Origin: Aquibium pacificus
GTDB lineage: Bacteria > Pseudomonadota > Alphaproteobacteria > Rhizobiales > Rhizobiaceae
Direction of reading: 5' to 3'
Length of the DNA stretch: 64,000 bases
NCBI RefSeq assembly: GCF_040839445.1
Contig: NZ_JBDPGJ010000003.1
Location: forward strand, 558,001 to 622,000
Positions 1 through 9,625 of the stretch are shown in pieces (the stretch's first letter is position 1; every line of letters begins with the position of its first letter). Both the position numbers and the translations under genes were made by a program. The notes below the pieces were generated by a model that ran no database searches, had not been told where the DNA came from, and saw only the letters and a program-made list of their open reading frames with translations.

Positions 1-311
1 TCGTAGCGCGGTTCGAACCCGTCGAGCACGTGGCTGCAGGCCTGCGTGTGCACGCCCTCGGTGGCGAAGAGGTCCTTGATGCCGAGCGGAATTCCCTCAA
101 GCGCCCCGCCCTCGCCTTTCGACAGCCGCTCGTCGGAGGTCGCCGCCATGGCGCGCGCCTTGTCGTGGGTGACTGCCACGTAGGCATTGAGCTGCGGATT
201 GGCCGCGTCGATCGCCGCGAGATAGGCGTCCGTCAGTTCGCCTGCCTTGATCTCCTTGCCGCGCAGCTTCTCGCGCGCCTGCGAAATGGTCAGTCTGGTC
301 AGATCGGTCAT
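1..311 (-). CDS. gatA: Aspartyl/glutamyl-tRNA amidotransferase subunit A (partial, N-terminal ~103 residues)
   Basis: GatA is the amidase subunit of the GatCAB complex, which converts Glu-tRNA(Gln) and Asp-tRNA(Asn) to the amidated forms in bacteria lacking GlnRS or AsnRS. The visible N-terminus starts MTDLTRLTISQAREKL and contains the amidase-signature catalytic-lysine context GIPLGIKDLF. The gene runs off the left edge, so the Ser-cis-Ser part is not seen. Its ATG overlaps the stop of the upstream GNAT gene by 4 nt (ATGA), and gatC lies just beyond, so gatC-GNAT-gatA form one minus-strand operon. The family assignment is firm. Confidence 0.95.
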   Translation of the reverse strand, partial: MTDLTRLTISQAREKLRGKEIKAGELTDAYLAAIDAANPQLNAYVAVTHDKARAMAATSDERLSKGEGGALEGIPLGIKDLFATEGVHTQACSHVLDGFEPRY

Positions 312-778
312 CGGGTGAGGTTCTTCTCGTAGAATCGGGAATAGCCGGAATCGGGATAGTCGAGAACGGCGCCGCAAACCTTGAAGTCGCCGCGCTCGTA
401 GACACGCCAGGCCGGCTCGAAACCGGGTGCCTCGCCGGTCTCGAGCACGAGCCGGCTCAGCCCCTTTTCGCGCGCGAGCGCCTCGATCCGCTGCAGGAGC
501 AGCGAACCGACACGCTGTCCGCGCACCTCGGGAAAGGTGTACATGCGCTTGACCTCACCCAGTCCGCCGCCATGGTCCTTGAGCGAGGCCATGCCGACGG
601 CCCGGCCGGTCGCGTCGCGCGCGATCAGTACGGTCACGCTCGGTTCCGCCATCTGCTCGACGGTCAGCTGGAACTGGAACTCGCGCGGCGTGAGCGGCAT
701 CATGTACGCATTGAGGTCGGCGACCATCACGCGCACCTCGTCCTGCAGCGGGCTCTCCACGGAAATTGCGATCGCCAT
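308..778 (-). CDS. GNAT-family N-acetyltransferase between gatC and gatA
   Basis: A 156-residue single-domain GNAT protein. The acetyl-CoA pyrophosphate loop is visible as RGQRVGSLLL after the beta-4 strand (VKRMYTFPEV), and the C-terminal part (YERGDFKVCGAV) fits the last strands of the fold. Acceptor substrate unknown. It sits between gatC (5 nt away) and gatA (4-nt overlap), so it is translated within the tRNA amidotransferase operon. I believe this insertion is common in rhizobial relatives, but that is memory rather than a search. A role in the amidotransferase reaction is not implied. Confidence 0.85.
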   Translation of the reverse strand: MAIAISVESPLQDEVRVMVADLNAYMMPLTPREFQFQLTVEQMAEPSVTVLIARDATGRAVGMASLKDHGGGLGEVKRMYTFPEVRGQRVGSLLLQRIEALAREKGLSRLVLETGEAPGFEPAWRVYERGDFKVCGAVLDYPDSGYSRFYEKNLTR

Positions 779-783
779 GCCGG

Positions 784-1071
784 CTACTCGACGACCTTCG
801 GCACCAGGAAGAAATTCTCGTCCGTGGCCGGCGCGTTCGCGACGATGTCGTCGGCCTTGTCGCCGTCCGTGACGATGTCCTGCCGCTTCTTCATCTCCAT
901 GGGGATCACCGACGTCATCGGCTCGACGCCGGAGACGTCGACCTCGTCCAGCTGCTCGACGAAGCCGAGAATGGCGTTGAGTTCGCCCGTCATGCGCTGG
1001 GCGTCCTCGTCGGTGACGGCGATGCGGGCCAGATGCGCGACGCGCTTCACGGTGGCGATATCGACGGACAT
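784..1071 (-). CDS. gatC: Aspartyl/glutamyl-tRNA amidotransferase subunit C
   Basis: A 95-residue protein, the normal GatC length. GatC is the small clamp that wraps GatA and holds it to GatB. The N-terminus MSVDIATVKRVAHLARIAV and the C-terminal half with VEPMTSVIPMEMKKRQDIVT and ENFFLVPKVVE are typical. The open frame continues 29 codons upstream, but the ATG at 1071 gives the family start and is preceded by a GGAG on the minus strand; the upstream part is non-homologous and proline/arginine rich. First gene of the gatC-GNAT-gatA operon. Confidence 0.95.
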   Translation of the reverse strand: MSVDIATVKRVAHLARIAVTDEDAQRMTGELNAILGFVEQLDEVDVSGVEPMTSVIPMEMKKRQDIVTDGDKADDIVANAPATDENFFLVPKVVE

Positions 1072-1163
1072 TGAATTCTCCGGAACGGCTGGAAAAGTCC
1101 GATCCGGGCTATAACGGTCGGGCGGGCACCGCGCAACGGCCGACCTATGTGCAAGCACCGATC

Positions 1164-1187
1164 GAAAAGCCCCGCGCGCGAGCGGGG
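1164..1187 (-). terminator. Rho-independent terminator of the UPF0173 gene
   Basis: Read on the minus strand: a 6-bp perfect GC stem (CCCCGC/GCGGGG), a 6-nt loop, then CTTTTC. It lies 24 nt after the stop of the metal-dependent hydrolase gene and about 90 nt before gatC, separating the two transcription units. The T-tract is short. Confidence 0.6.
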
Positions 1188-1211
1188 TGCCCTCTCGTCG
1201 CCCCCGGGAGG

Positions 1212-1919
1212 CTACGCTTCGAACGCCTCCCCGACCGTTGGCGTCACGACCTTCGTTCCCGATCCCTCCATGCCCGAGATGAACTTGTCGGCGCTCTGGT
1301 CGACCATCGGGAAGGACGCGTAGTGGCAGGGGATCACCGTGTCGAACTTGAAGAAGCGTCGGCAGGCGAGCGCGGCAACGGCGCCGCCCATGGTGAAGCG
1401 GTCACCGATGGGCACCAGGCCGATCTTTGGCTCGTGCAATTCGTTGATCAGGCCCATGTCGGAAAAGATATCCGTGTCGCCCATGTGGTAGAGCGTCTTG
1501 TCGCCGGGAAAATGCAGCACGAGGCCGAGCGGGTTGCCGAGATAGGTGTTCTGGCCGCCCTCCCCGCCGAAGGACGACGAATGCAGCGCCTGGACGAAGG
1601 TCGTGGTAAAGCCGCCGCAGTCCACCGTGCCGCCCGTGTTGCCTGGGTTGATCCTGTTCTGGTCGACGCCCTTGCCGACCAGGAACATGCAGATCTCGAA
1701 GCTGGCGACGAGCATGGCCCCCGTCTTCTTAAGGATCGCCTCCGCGTCGCCGACGTGATCGTTGTGCCCGTGCGTCAGGAGCACGTGGGTCACGCCCTCG
1801 GAGATCGGCTCCCAGCCCTTGTTCCACGACGGATTTCCGGTGAGAAAGGGATCGATCAGGATCGTGGCGCCGGCCGCCTCGATGCGGAATGCCGAATGTC
1901 CGAGCCAGGTGATCTTCAT
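1212..1919 (-). CDS. Metal-dependent hydrolase, UPF0173 (metallo-beta-lactamase fold)
   Basis: A 235-residue protein of the UPF0173/YtkL family. Metal ligands are clear in LTHGHNDHVGD (residues about 49-59), with further ligands in HMGDTDIFSD and at the C-terminal CHYASF. The N-terminus MKITWLGHSAFRIE and the PFLTGNPSW motif are family hallmarks. It is a single-domain cytoplasmic hydrolase; the physiological substrate of this family is not established. It is divergent from ruvX (68 nt between starts) and is followed by its own terminator, so it is probably monocistronic. Confidence 0.9.
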   Translation of the reverse strand: MKITWLGHSAFRIEAAGATILIDPFLTGNPSWNKGWEPISEGVTHVLLTHGHNDHVGDAEAILKKTGAMLVASFEICMFLVGKGVDQNRINPGNTGGTVDCGGFTTTFVQALHSSSFGGEGGQNTYLGNPLGLVLHFPGDKTLYHMGDTDIFSDMGLINELHEPKIGLVPIGDRFTMGGAVAALACRRFFKFDTVIPCHYASFPMVDQSADKFISGMEGSGTKVVTPTVGEAFEA

Positions 1920-1987
1920 TCTTGTCCTCCTTGCGAATGGCTGGCGGCAGGATAGAACGCGAGGGAGTGGAAACGAAAGAGGCCTTC

Positions 1988-2470
1988 GTGCCGATCATTT
2001 CAGTCGAGGAGCTTCCCGCCCTTTTGAAGGGCGGGGCTACGCTTGCCGGGCTCGATCTCGGGGAAAAGACGATCGGCCTCGCCGTCTCCGACAGGGGCCT
2101 GCTCTTCGCCCACCCCCGCCCCGTCATCCTGCGCAAGAAGTTCACGGAGGATGCGCAGCGCCTGCTGCTCGCCCTCGGCAAGGAAGGCTGCGCCGCCGTC
2201 GTCATGGGATTGCCGGTGAACATGGACGGCAGCGAGGGCCCCCGCGTTCAGGCGAGCCGCGCCTTCGTGCGCAACATGCAGCGCCTCACGGACCTGCCGT
2301 TCCTCTACTGGGACGAGCGCCTGTCCACCGTAGCCGCCGAACGCGTGCTGATCTCGATGGACGTCTCGCGGCGCAAGCGGGGGGACCGGATCGATTCGGC
2401 CGCCGCCGCCTTCATCCTCCAGGGCGTGCTCGACCGGCTTCAGGCGCTCGGCGCGGAGCCGTCGAGATAG
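1988..2470 (+). CDS. ruvX: Putative pre-16S rRNA nuclease / Holliday junction resolvase-like protein YqgF
   Basis: A 160-residue RNase H-fold protein. Active-site acidic residues lie in GLDLGEKTIGLAVSD (beta-1), in the DER of YWDERLSTVAAERVL and in RIDSAAAAFILQG. E. coli YqgF is needed for 16S rRNA 5'-end processing, and the family also resembles RuvC. An open frame with TTG and ATG codons extends 22 codons upstream, but I chose the GTG at 1988 (VPIISVEELPALL), which matches the normal N-terminus and has AAAGAGG 5-6 nt upstream. Its 3' end overlaps the convergent gene by 31 nt. Confidence 0.88.
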   Translation: MPIISVEELPALLKGGATLAGLDLGEKTIGLAVSDRGLLFAHPRPVILRKKFTEDAQRLLLALGKEGCAAVVMGLPVNMDGSEGPRVQASRAFVRNMQRLTDLPFLYWDERLSTVAAERVLISMDVSRRKRGDRIDSAAAAFILQGVLDRLQALGAEPSR

Positions 2471-2748
2471 CGCAGCCGCCTGGTTTTCGCCCAGCCGATG
2501 ATCTCGCGCCGGCGCCGGAAGGCGAGGATTCCGAAGATGATCGCCGTGTCCACCAGGCATGCGCGCGCGACCAGCGGCGGAAGGGTGGCCGGATCCATGC
2601 CGAGGACGTGGCCGTATAGGCCGAAGACCTGGTCGTGGATCTGCCGGCTGAAGAAGAGCATGCCGAAATTCATGTCGTTGACCGACAGCAGGTACCAGGA
2701 CCAGAAGGAGCCCATCGGCAGACCCCAGAAGAGCAGGATGTAGCGCAT
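2440..2748 (-). CDS. Small membrane protein (DUF6105-like)
   Basis: A 102-residue protein with an N-terminal membrane segment (MRYILLFWGLPMGSFWSWYL) and a second hydrophobic stretch near residues 58-76 (ARACLVDTAIIFGILAF), followed by a basic tail (RRRREIIGWAKTRRLR). It resembles what I remember as the rhizobial family DUF6105, which has no known function. It overlaps the stop of the upstream membrane protein by one base (TGATG), so the two are probably co-translated, and its own 3' end overlaps ruvX in antisense by 31 nt. Confidence 0.7.
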   Translation of the reverse strand: MRYILLFWGLPMGSFWSWYLLSVNDMNFGMLFFSRQIHDQVFGLYGHVLGMDPATLPPLVARACLVDTAIIFGILAFRRRREIIGWAKTRRLRYLDGSAPSA

Positions 2749-3308
2749 CAGAATGCCTCGTCCCTGTTGCTGGTCCGACCCGAGATGCGTGTCAGCATCG
2801 AATGGTGCGCCGCGCCGACCGCCATCACGCGCGCCGTAATCTCGCTCGGTTCGCCGGGATGGCGGTTCGAGTCCGAGGTCCGGCGCTGTTCGGCCTGCAC
2901 CGCCATGTAAGAGACCAGGAGAGCAAGGAGTTGCAGCGAAGCGGAGGCGAAAAGTCCCCGCACGATGAAGATCGCCCCGACCGCCAGCAACACGGTCATC
3001 ATGGCCGCCGCGACGCCGAACGCCGTGCGGGCGATTTCGTCGCTCTCCGGCCGCGTCCCGCGCATCTGCGCGACCGCCGTGACGATCATCCACAGGAACA
3101 GCACCGACGCCAGCGAGAATCCGAAGGCAAGCACCGTGGAAAGCAGCGGTCCGGCCGGAATCCGGCTGTCGAGGAACCCACCCGGGAAGCTGAGCGCCTG
3201 GAAGATCGCGAAGACCTCGCCCGTCGCCTCCGCCATGGCGGCCAGCGCCAAGAGGCCGAAGAAGGCCATCCAGTAAGCCGGTACGAATATGCCGATAATC
3301 CGTCGCAT
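2748..3308 (-). CDS. Four-helix integral membrane protein of unknown function
   Basis: A 186-residue protein with four predicted membrane segments: residues about 5-25 (IIGIFVPAYWMAFFGLLALA), 51-75 (PLLSTVLAFGFSLASVLFLW), 95-115 (AFGVAAAMMTVLLAVGAIFIV) and 117-135 (LFASASLQLLALLVSYMAV), then a polar cytoplasmic tail with no motif I recognise. First gene of a two-gene unit with the DUF6105-like protein. The promoter region upstream carries an 18-nt inverted repeat (3368-3385). Function not assigned. Confidence 0.75.
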   Translation of the reverse strand: MRRIIGIFVPAYWMAFFGLLALAAMAEATGEVFAIFQALSFPGGFLDSRIPAGPLLSTVLAFGFSLASVLFLWMIVTAVAQMRGTRPESDEIARTAFGVAAAMMTVLLAVGAIFIVRGLFASASLQLLALLVSYMAVQAEQRRTSDSNRHPGEPSEITARVMAVGAAHHSMLTRISGRTSNRDEAF

Positions 3309-3367
3309 CGCTCTTCCGTTTCACCAACAACGATGGAGCGGTGGGCGGGCCAGGGCAAACGAAACCA

Positions 3368-3385
3368 TTCGTTAAGGTTAACGAA
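3368..3385. promoter_or_regulatory. Inverted repeat TTCGTTAA-GG-TTAACGAA, candidate operator
   Basis: A perfect 8-bp inverted repeat with a 2-nt spacer, 60 nt upstream of the start of the four-helix membrane protein gene. On the minus strand it reads TTAACCTTAAC, so it contains the TTAACC half-site familiar from alphaproteobacterial CtrA boxes, though the spacing is not the classical TTAA-N7-TTAA. Either a CtrA-like or an unrelated dimeric regulator could bind. This is inferred from symmetry alone. Confidence 0.4.
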
Positions 3386-3459
3386 ACCGATCCAAACCGT
3401 ACGGATCGGCCGATGCACCGGCCGGGTCCCTTCCCCGGCCCTGCGCCCGGTAAGTGGGA

Positions 3460-5088
3460 TCAGAGCGCTTCGGGGTAGAGCGTGTCGATGATCATGCGGC
3501 TGTCGTGGCGCGAGTCGAGCATGCCGTAGGTTGTGCGCCACTGGCCGGCGAGCCGGGTCTCCATGAAGGCGTCAGCGATGCGACCCGCGCCCAGCCGTTT
3601 CAGTTCGGCCGCAGCCGCGGCGAGCGCCAGCTGCTCGGTGAGGATGCGCGCCGAGCCCTCGTCCGACTGGGCCACTTCGAGTGCCGCCCGCAGGACGCCT
3701 GACGTGCCCTTTCCGCCGGGCCCAAGGTCGCGTTCGATCGTGCCCATCACCTCGTTGAAGAGATTCGGCGCCTGAACGAGGACCCGCAGCACGTCGAGCG
3801 CCATTACGTTGCCCGAGCCTTCCCAGATCGCGTTCAGCGGCGATTCGCGGAAATGGCGCGCCAGCGGCGCTTCCTCTACATAGCCGTTGCCGCCAAGGCA
3901 TTCCATCGCCTCGTAGACCACGCTCGGGCAGATCTTGCAGACCCAGTACTTGACGACGGGCGTCATGGCGCGCGCGAACGCCGCCTCCGCCCGGTCCTCG
4001 GCGGCCTGGTCGAATGCGCGTGCAAGACGGAAGGCGAGCGCCGTCGCGGCAGCGACGTCCAGCGCCATGTCGGCGAGCACGCGCTGCATGATCGGCTGGT
4101 CGACCAGGACGTTGCCGAAGACCATGCGATGGCGCGTATGGTGGACCGCCTCCGCGAGTGCCGCGCGCATGATGCCCGCCGATGCCAGCGCGCAGTCCAG
4201 GCGTGTCAGCGTCACCATGTCCATGATCGTCTTGACGCCGGCACCCGGCGCTCCGACCATCTCCGCCATGGCGCCGGCGAACTCCACCTCGGAGGAGGCG
4301 TTCGAGCGGTTCCCCAGCTTGTCCTTCAGCCGCTGGAAGCGGAAGCCGTTGTTGTCGCCGTTCGAGAGGATGCGCGGCATGAGGAAGCATGACAGTCCCT
4401 CGGGCGCCTGCGCAAGCACCAGGAACGCGTCGCACATCGGCGCGGACATGAACCATTTGTGTCCGGTGATCCGGTAGAAGCCGCTCTCCGTGCGTTCGGC
4501 ACGTGTCGTGTTGGCGCGGACGTCGGTCCCGCCCTGCTTTTCTGTCATGCCCATGCCGAGCGTCAGGCCGAACTTTTCGACCGGCGGCTTCTGCGCCGGG
4601 TCGTACTTGCGCGTCGTCACCCGCGGCGCCCACTCGCGGAACAGCTTCGGCGCGGCCATCAGGGCCGCGAGCGAGGCGTTTGTCATCGTGATCGGGCACA
4701 GGTGGCCGCATTCCAGTTCAGCCGTCATGTAGAAGCGCGCCGCCCTCACCTGGTGGCGGCGGCCGGCTTCGTGTTCGCCGTTCTCCCATACCGACGAGTG
4801 CAGCCCGGTCATGACGGAACGCCGCATGAGCGCGTGATACGCGGGGTGGAACTCGACGAGGTCCGCCCGGCGGCCCTGCCGGTCGTGCGTCCGGAGCTTG
4901 GGAAGTTCGGTGTTGGCGAGCCGCGCAAGGTCCTGCGCTTCGGCTGACATCACGAAGCGGCCGACCGAATCCAGTTCCTTGCGAACTTCCGGGGAGAAGT
5001 CTTCCGACAGTTGCACAAGGAGGGGATCGCCGCGCCAGGCGTTCGAGCCCGAAAGCGGCGGCGGCTGGTTCGTTACGTCATGCGTCAA
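3460..5088 (-). CDS. AidB-like acyl-CoA dehydrogenase family flavoprotein
   Basis: A 542-residue protein, the length of the AidB/long acyl-CoA dehydrogenase subgroup. FAD and substrate-site segments are visible: GMGMTEKQGGTDVRANTT (about residue 180), YRITGHKWFMSAPMCDAFLV, ECLGGNGYVEE and the C-terminal NAIWEGSGNVMALDVLR. E. coli AidB is a flavoprotein of the adaptive alkylation response that binds DNA; many homologues are simply annotated acyl-CoA or isovaleryl-CoA dehydrogenases, so the cellular role is uncertain. It is monocistronic, with no ada or alkB beside it. A GC-rich hairpin near 3419-3440 lies after its stop but has no T-tract. Confidence 0.88.
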   Translation of the reverse strand: MTHDVTNQPPPLSGSNAWRGDPLLVQLSEDFSPEVRKELDSVGRFVMSAEAQDLARLANTELPKLRTHDRQGRRADLVEFHPAYHALMRRSVMTGLHSSVWENGEHEAGRRHQVRAARFYMTAELECGHLCPITMTNASLAALMAAPKLFREWAPRVTTRKYDPAQKPPVEKFGLTLGMGMTEKQGGTDVRANTTRAERTESGFYRITGHKWFMSAPMCDAFLVLAQAPEGLSCFLMPRILSNGDNNGFRFQRLKDKLGNRSNASSEVEFAGAMAEMVGAPGAGVKTIMDMVTLTRLDCALASAGIMRAALAEAVHHTRHRMVFGNVLVDQPIMQRVLADMALDVAAATALAFRLARAFDQAAEDRAEAAFARAMTPVVKYWVCKICPSVVYEAMECLGGNGYVEEAPLARHFRESPLNAIWEGSGNVMALDVLRVLVQAPNLFNEVMGTIERDLGPGGKGTSGVLRAALEVAQSDEGSARILTEQLALAAAAAELKRLGAGRIADAFMETRLAGQWRTTYGMLDSRHDSRMIIDTLYPEAL

Positions 5089-5243
5089 CTGCGATACCCC
5101 GTCGGCCCTGATTTGCCCGTTTATAGCGCATCGCAGGACCGGTGCGCGACGAAATCCCCGTTTTCCTCATCCAATCCGGGCAACACGGGATGGAGCCCGG
5201 ACATGCCGGGCCTCGCGATTTCGCCGAAAAACCGGTGCCGGCC

Positions 5244-5690
5244 CTACCGGTAGGGCGACCGGCAGTACCGCCGGGGGCCGTGATACGGCTGGAACGTGTC
5301 GGACCGGACATCGTAGGAGCGGTAGCGGCGCAGGCACCAGTCGGAATGGGCATCGTAGCCCCGGTAATAGTAGCGCTCGCGATAGATCGGCCGCGGCGGC
5401 TGCTGGCTTGCGATGATGCCCGAGATGATGGCGCCTGCCACCAGGCCGCCGACGATGGGCCCGAAATCATTGTGCCGGTGCCGGTAATACCGATGCCGCG
5501 GCCAGGGTCCCTGGTTCCGCCAGTGGCGGCGGTGCCCGTAGTGCCTGTAATCGATGTTCGTCGCGCCGTCGGACGTATCGGCGGCGGGAACGCTCGGCTT
5601 CGGCGGCGCGGACATGGCAGAAGCGGGCGACGTCACTCCCATGGTCACCGTGATCGCCACGGCGCAGATGGCCGACAGTATCCTGTTCAT
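5244..5690 (-). CDS. BA14K-like exported protein (lectin-like family)
   Basis: A 148-residue secreted or membrane-attached protein. There is a signal peptide (MNRILSAICAVAITVTMGV...ASA), then a His/Arg/Tyr-rich stretch, a glycine-rich hydrophobic segment (FGPIVGGLVAGAIISGIIAS, about residues 75-94) and the C-terminal BA14K motif with WCLRRYRSYDVRSDTF and GPRRYC. BA14K family members are small immunoreactive or lectin-like proteins of Brucella and other rhizobial relatives. A strong AGGAGGT ribosome-binding site precedes the ATG. Probably monocistronic. Confidence 0.85.
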   Translation of the reverse strand: MNRILSAICAVAITVTMGVTSPASAMSAPPKPSVPAADTSDGATNIDYRHYGHRRHWRNQGPWPRHRYYRHRHNDFGPIVGGLVAGAIISGIIASQQPPRPIYRERYYYRGYDAHSDWCLRRYRSYDVRSDTFQPYHGPRRYCRSPYR

Positions 5691-5900
5691 CCCTACCTCC
5701 TCGGGTTCGACAACAGGAATATCCTATCAAGCAACGGCGTGTAGAGGAAGCAGCATCGCTGAGGACGATCTTTTGCAGGAGGAAAGCTCCGGCCCGCCAT
5801 CGCCAAGTGGGTCCGATTGATCATTCCCGTTCGACAACCCGAAATACGAATCGGAAAGGATGCCGTCACGAGCATCGGCCCGGTTCGAGACAATAGAACG

Positions 5901-5924
5901 ATAAAGGGCCGCGACGTGCGGCCC
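5901..5924 (-). terminator. Terminator of cpdB
   Basis: A 7-bp perfect stem GGGCCGC/GCGGCCC around a 5-nt loop. Read on the minus strand it is followed by TTTAT and lies 25 nt after the cpdB stop codon. A weak U-tract but correct position. Confidence 0.6.
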
Positions 5925-5949
5925 CTTCCCGGTGCGGATTCGGTCGATC

Positions 5950-7932
<1,983 letters not shown>

Positions 7933-8144
7933 GATTGCCTCCTGGAAGCGCTCTGCTTTCTGATTGTGAGCCGGCTTTGCGGGGAGAAATTGTCGCGCCG
8001 GCGGCATTCCGAGTCCAGCAGATTCAAACGACAGGTTCATGACGGTGCGGCAGGCCGATTTGTCGTGCCGTCGGGGGCGCGCTAAGTTCGTCCGGGCGGC
8101 GGCGAAGTAGGCCCGCCGCGCTTGCGGCGAAAGCGGGGCCACGA

Positions 8145-9467
8145 ATGGATCTTGACGTCGGGGCGATCACCGAGCGGCTTGCCGCATACGTCGAGCGGTG
8201 GGCGGTTTATGCGACCGACCCGTGGCTCGCCTATCAGGTCGCGCTGATCGTGCTTCTCTTCATCGCCGCCAAGTTCTTGGGCAAGAAAATCGAAGCCCGC
8301 CTCGAAAGTCGGGCACGATCCATCCGCGGCCACCCCGGCCTGCTGCGCGTCGTCGTGGCGACCATGCGCAGGGCGGACTGGATCCTGTTCGTGGTCATGA
8401 TGTTCGCGGCGATCACCATCATGCGCGCAGCGACGTGGCCGAGCCGGAGTTGGCTTCTGGCGATCGCGCTGTGGCTGGCGCTCACCTGGGTCGTCGTCGC
8501 CATCCTCTCGCGGGTCATCCGCAATCGCCTCGCTGCGCGCTCTGTGGCCTGGATGGTCTGGATCTACGCCGCCCTCGTCATCCTCGGGCTCCACGACCGC
8601 GCCGCGCTCTTCCTTGACAGTCTCGCCATGCCGGTCGGCAACGTCCGGATCTCGGTGCTCACCGTCATCAAGACCGCGGTGTTCCTGACCGCCGCGGTAT
8701 GGGTCGCGACCGTCGCCGGCAACTACTTCGATGAGCGGGTGCAGAAATCGGCCGATCTGACACCATCCATCCGGGTGCTGATCGGCAAGGTCGCCAAGTT
8801 CGGACTGATCATCATCGCCGGCCTGGGCGCGCTGACCGCCGTCGGCGTCGATCTGACGGCCCTGACGGTCTTTTCCGGCGCGGTCGGCGTCGGCCTCGGC
8901 TTCGGACTCCAGAAGGTCGTGTCGAACTTCATCTCCGGCGTCATCATGCTGATGGACAAGTCGATCAAGCCGGGCGACACGATTTCGCTCGGCGAGACCT
9001 TCGGCTGGATCAGGGAATTACGCGCGCGCTTTGTCTCGGTGGTCACGCGCGACGGGCGCGAATACCTCATCCCCAACGAGGACTTCGTCACCCAGCAGGT
9101 CATCAACTGGTCCTTCAGCGACGAACTCGTCAGGCTGGATGTGGCGTTCGGCGTCTCCTACGACGCCGATCCGCACGTCGTGTCCGAACTCGCCATCAAG
9201 GCGGCGATGACCGTCGGGCGCGTCGAAGCCGCCAGGCGTCCTGTCTGCTGGCTCACCGGCTTCGGCGAATCCTCGCTCGATTTCGTCCTCCGCTTCTGGA
9301 TCCACGATCCCCAGCAGGGCCTCACCAACGTTAGGGGTAAGGTGCTTCTGGCGCTCTGGGACACGTTCAAGGAGAACGGTGTGCAGATCCCCTACCCGCA
9401 CCGCGAGATCATCATGAAACGGCGTGAAACCGGCAGGCCGGTCGACGGGAAAGCGCCCAACGATTGA
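8145..9467 (+). CDS. MscS-family mechanosensitive ion channel
   Basis: A 440-residue inner-membrane channel. About five to six membrane helices precede the conserved pore helix and beta-domain: VFSGAVGVGLGFGLQKVVSN (pore-lining, about residues 245-264), then GVIMLMDKSIKPGDTI, and further on YLIPNEDFVTQQVINWSFSD. It is longer than E. coli MscS (286 residues), with extra N-terminal helices as in YbdG/YnaI-type members. MscS channels open on membrane tension during hypo-osmotic shock. It is followed by the Amt-GGDEF-EAL gene after 158 nt. I saw no terminator between them, so read-through is possible. Confidence 0.9.
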   Translation: MDLDVGAITERLAAYVERWAVYATDPWLAYQVALIVLLFIAAKFLGKKIEARLESRARSIRGHPGLLRVVVATMRRADWILFVVMMFAAITIMRAATWPSRSWLLAIALWLALTWVVVAILSRVIRNRLAARSVAWMVWIYAALVILGLHDRAALFLDSLAMPVGNVRISVLTVIKTAVFLTAAVWVATVAGNYFDERVQKSADLTPSIRVLIGKVAKFGLIIIAGLGALTAVGVDLTALTVFSGAVGVGLGFGLQKVVSNFISGVIMLMDKSIKPGDTISLGETFGWIRELRARFVSVVTRDGREYLIPNEDFVTQQVINWSFSDELVRLDVAFGVSYDADPHVVSELAIKAAMTVGRVEAARRPVCWLTGFGESSLDFVLRFWIHDPQQGLTNVRGKVLLALWDTFKENGVQIPYPHREIIMKRRETGRPVDGKAPND

Positions 9468-9625
9468 TGGCTCCACGACAATCGGGCAACGTCCGTCCGA
9501 TCATTGCGCAAATGCCATTTTTCTGTGCAATTTCCGTGACATAAAGTCTTGTTTGCTGCGCTGCGGTATACCCTTGCTTAATCCGGCTCTGCTAATTTTG
9601 CAGCGGGTGGCATGGGGCACGGGCA

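Noticed and set aside
9468..9625. A sigma-54 promoter before the Amt fusion gene
   Set aside because: TGGCAT occurs near 9607, but no matching TTGCA-type -12 element at the proper distance is present.
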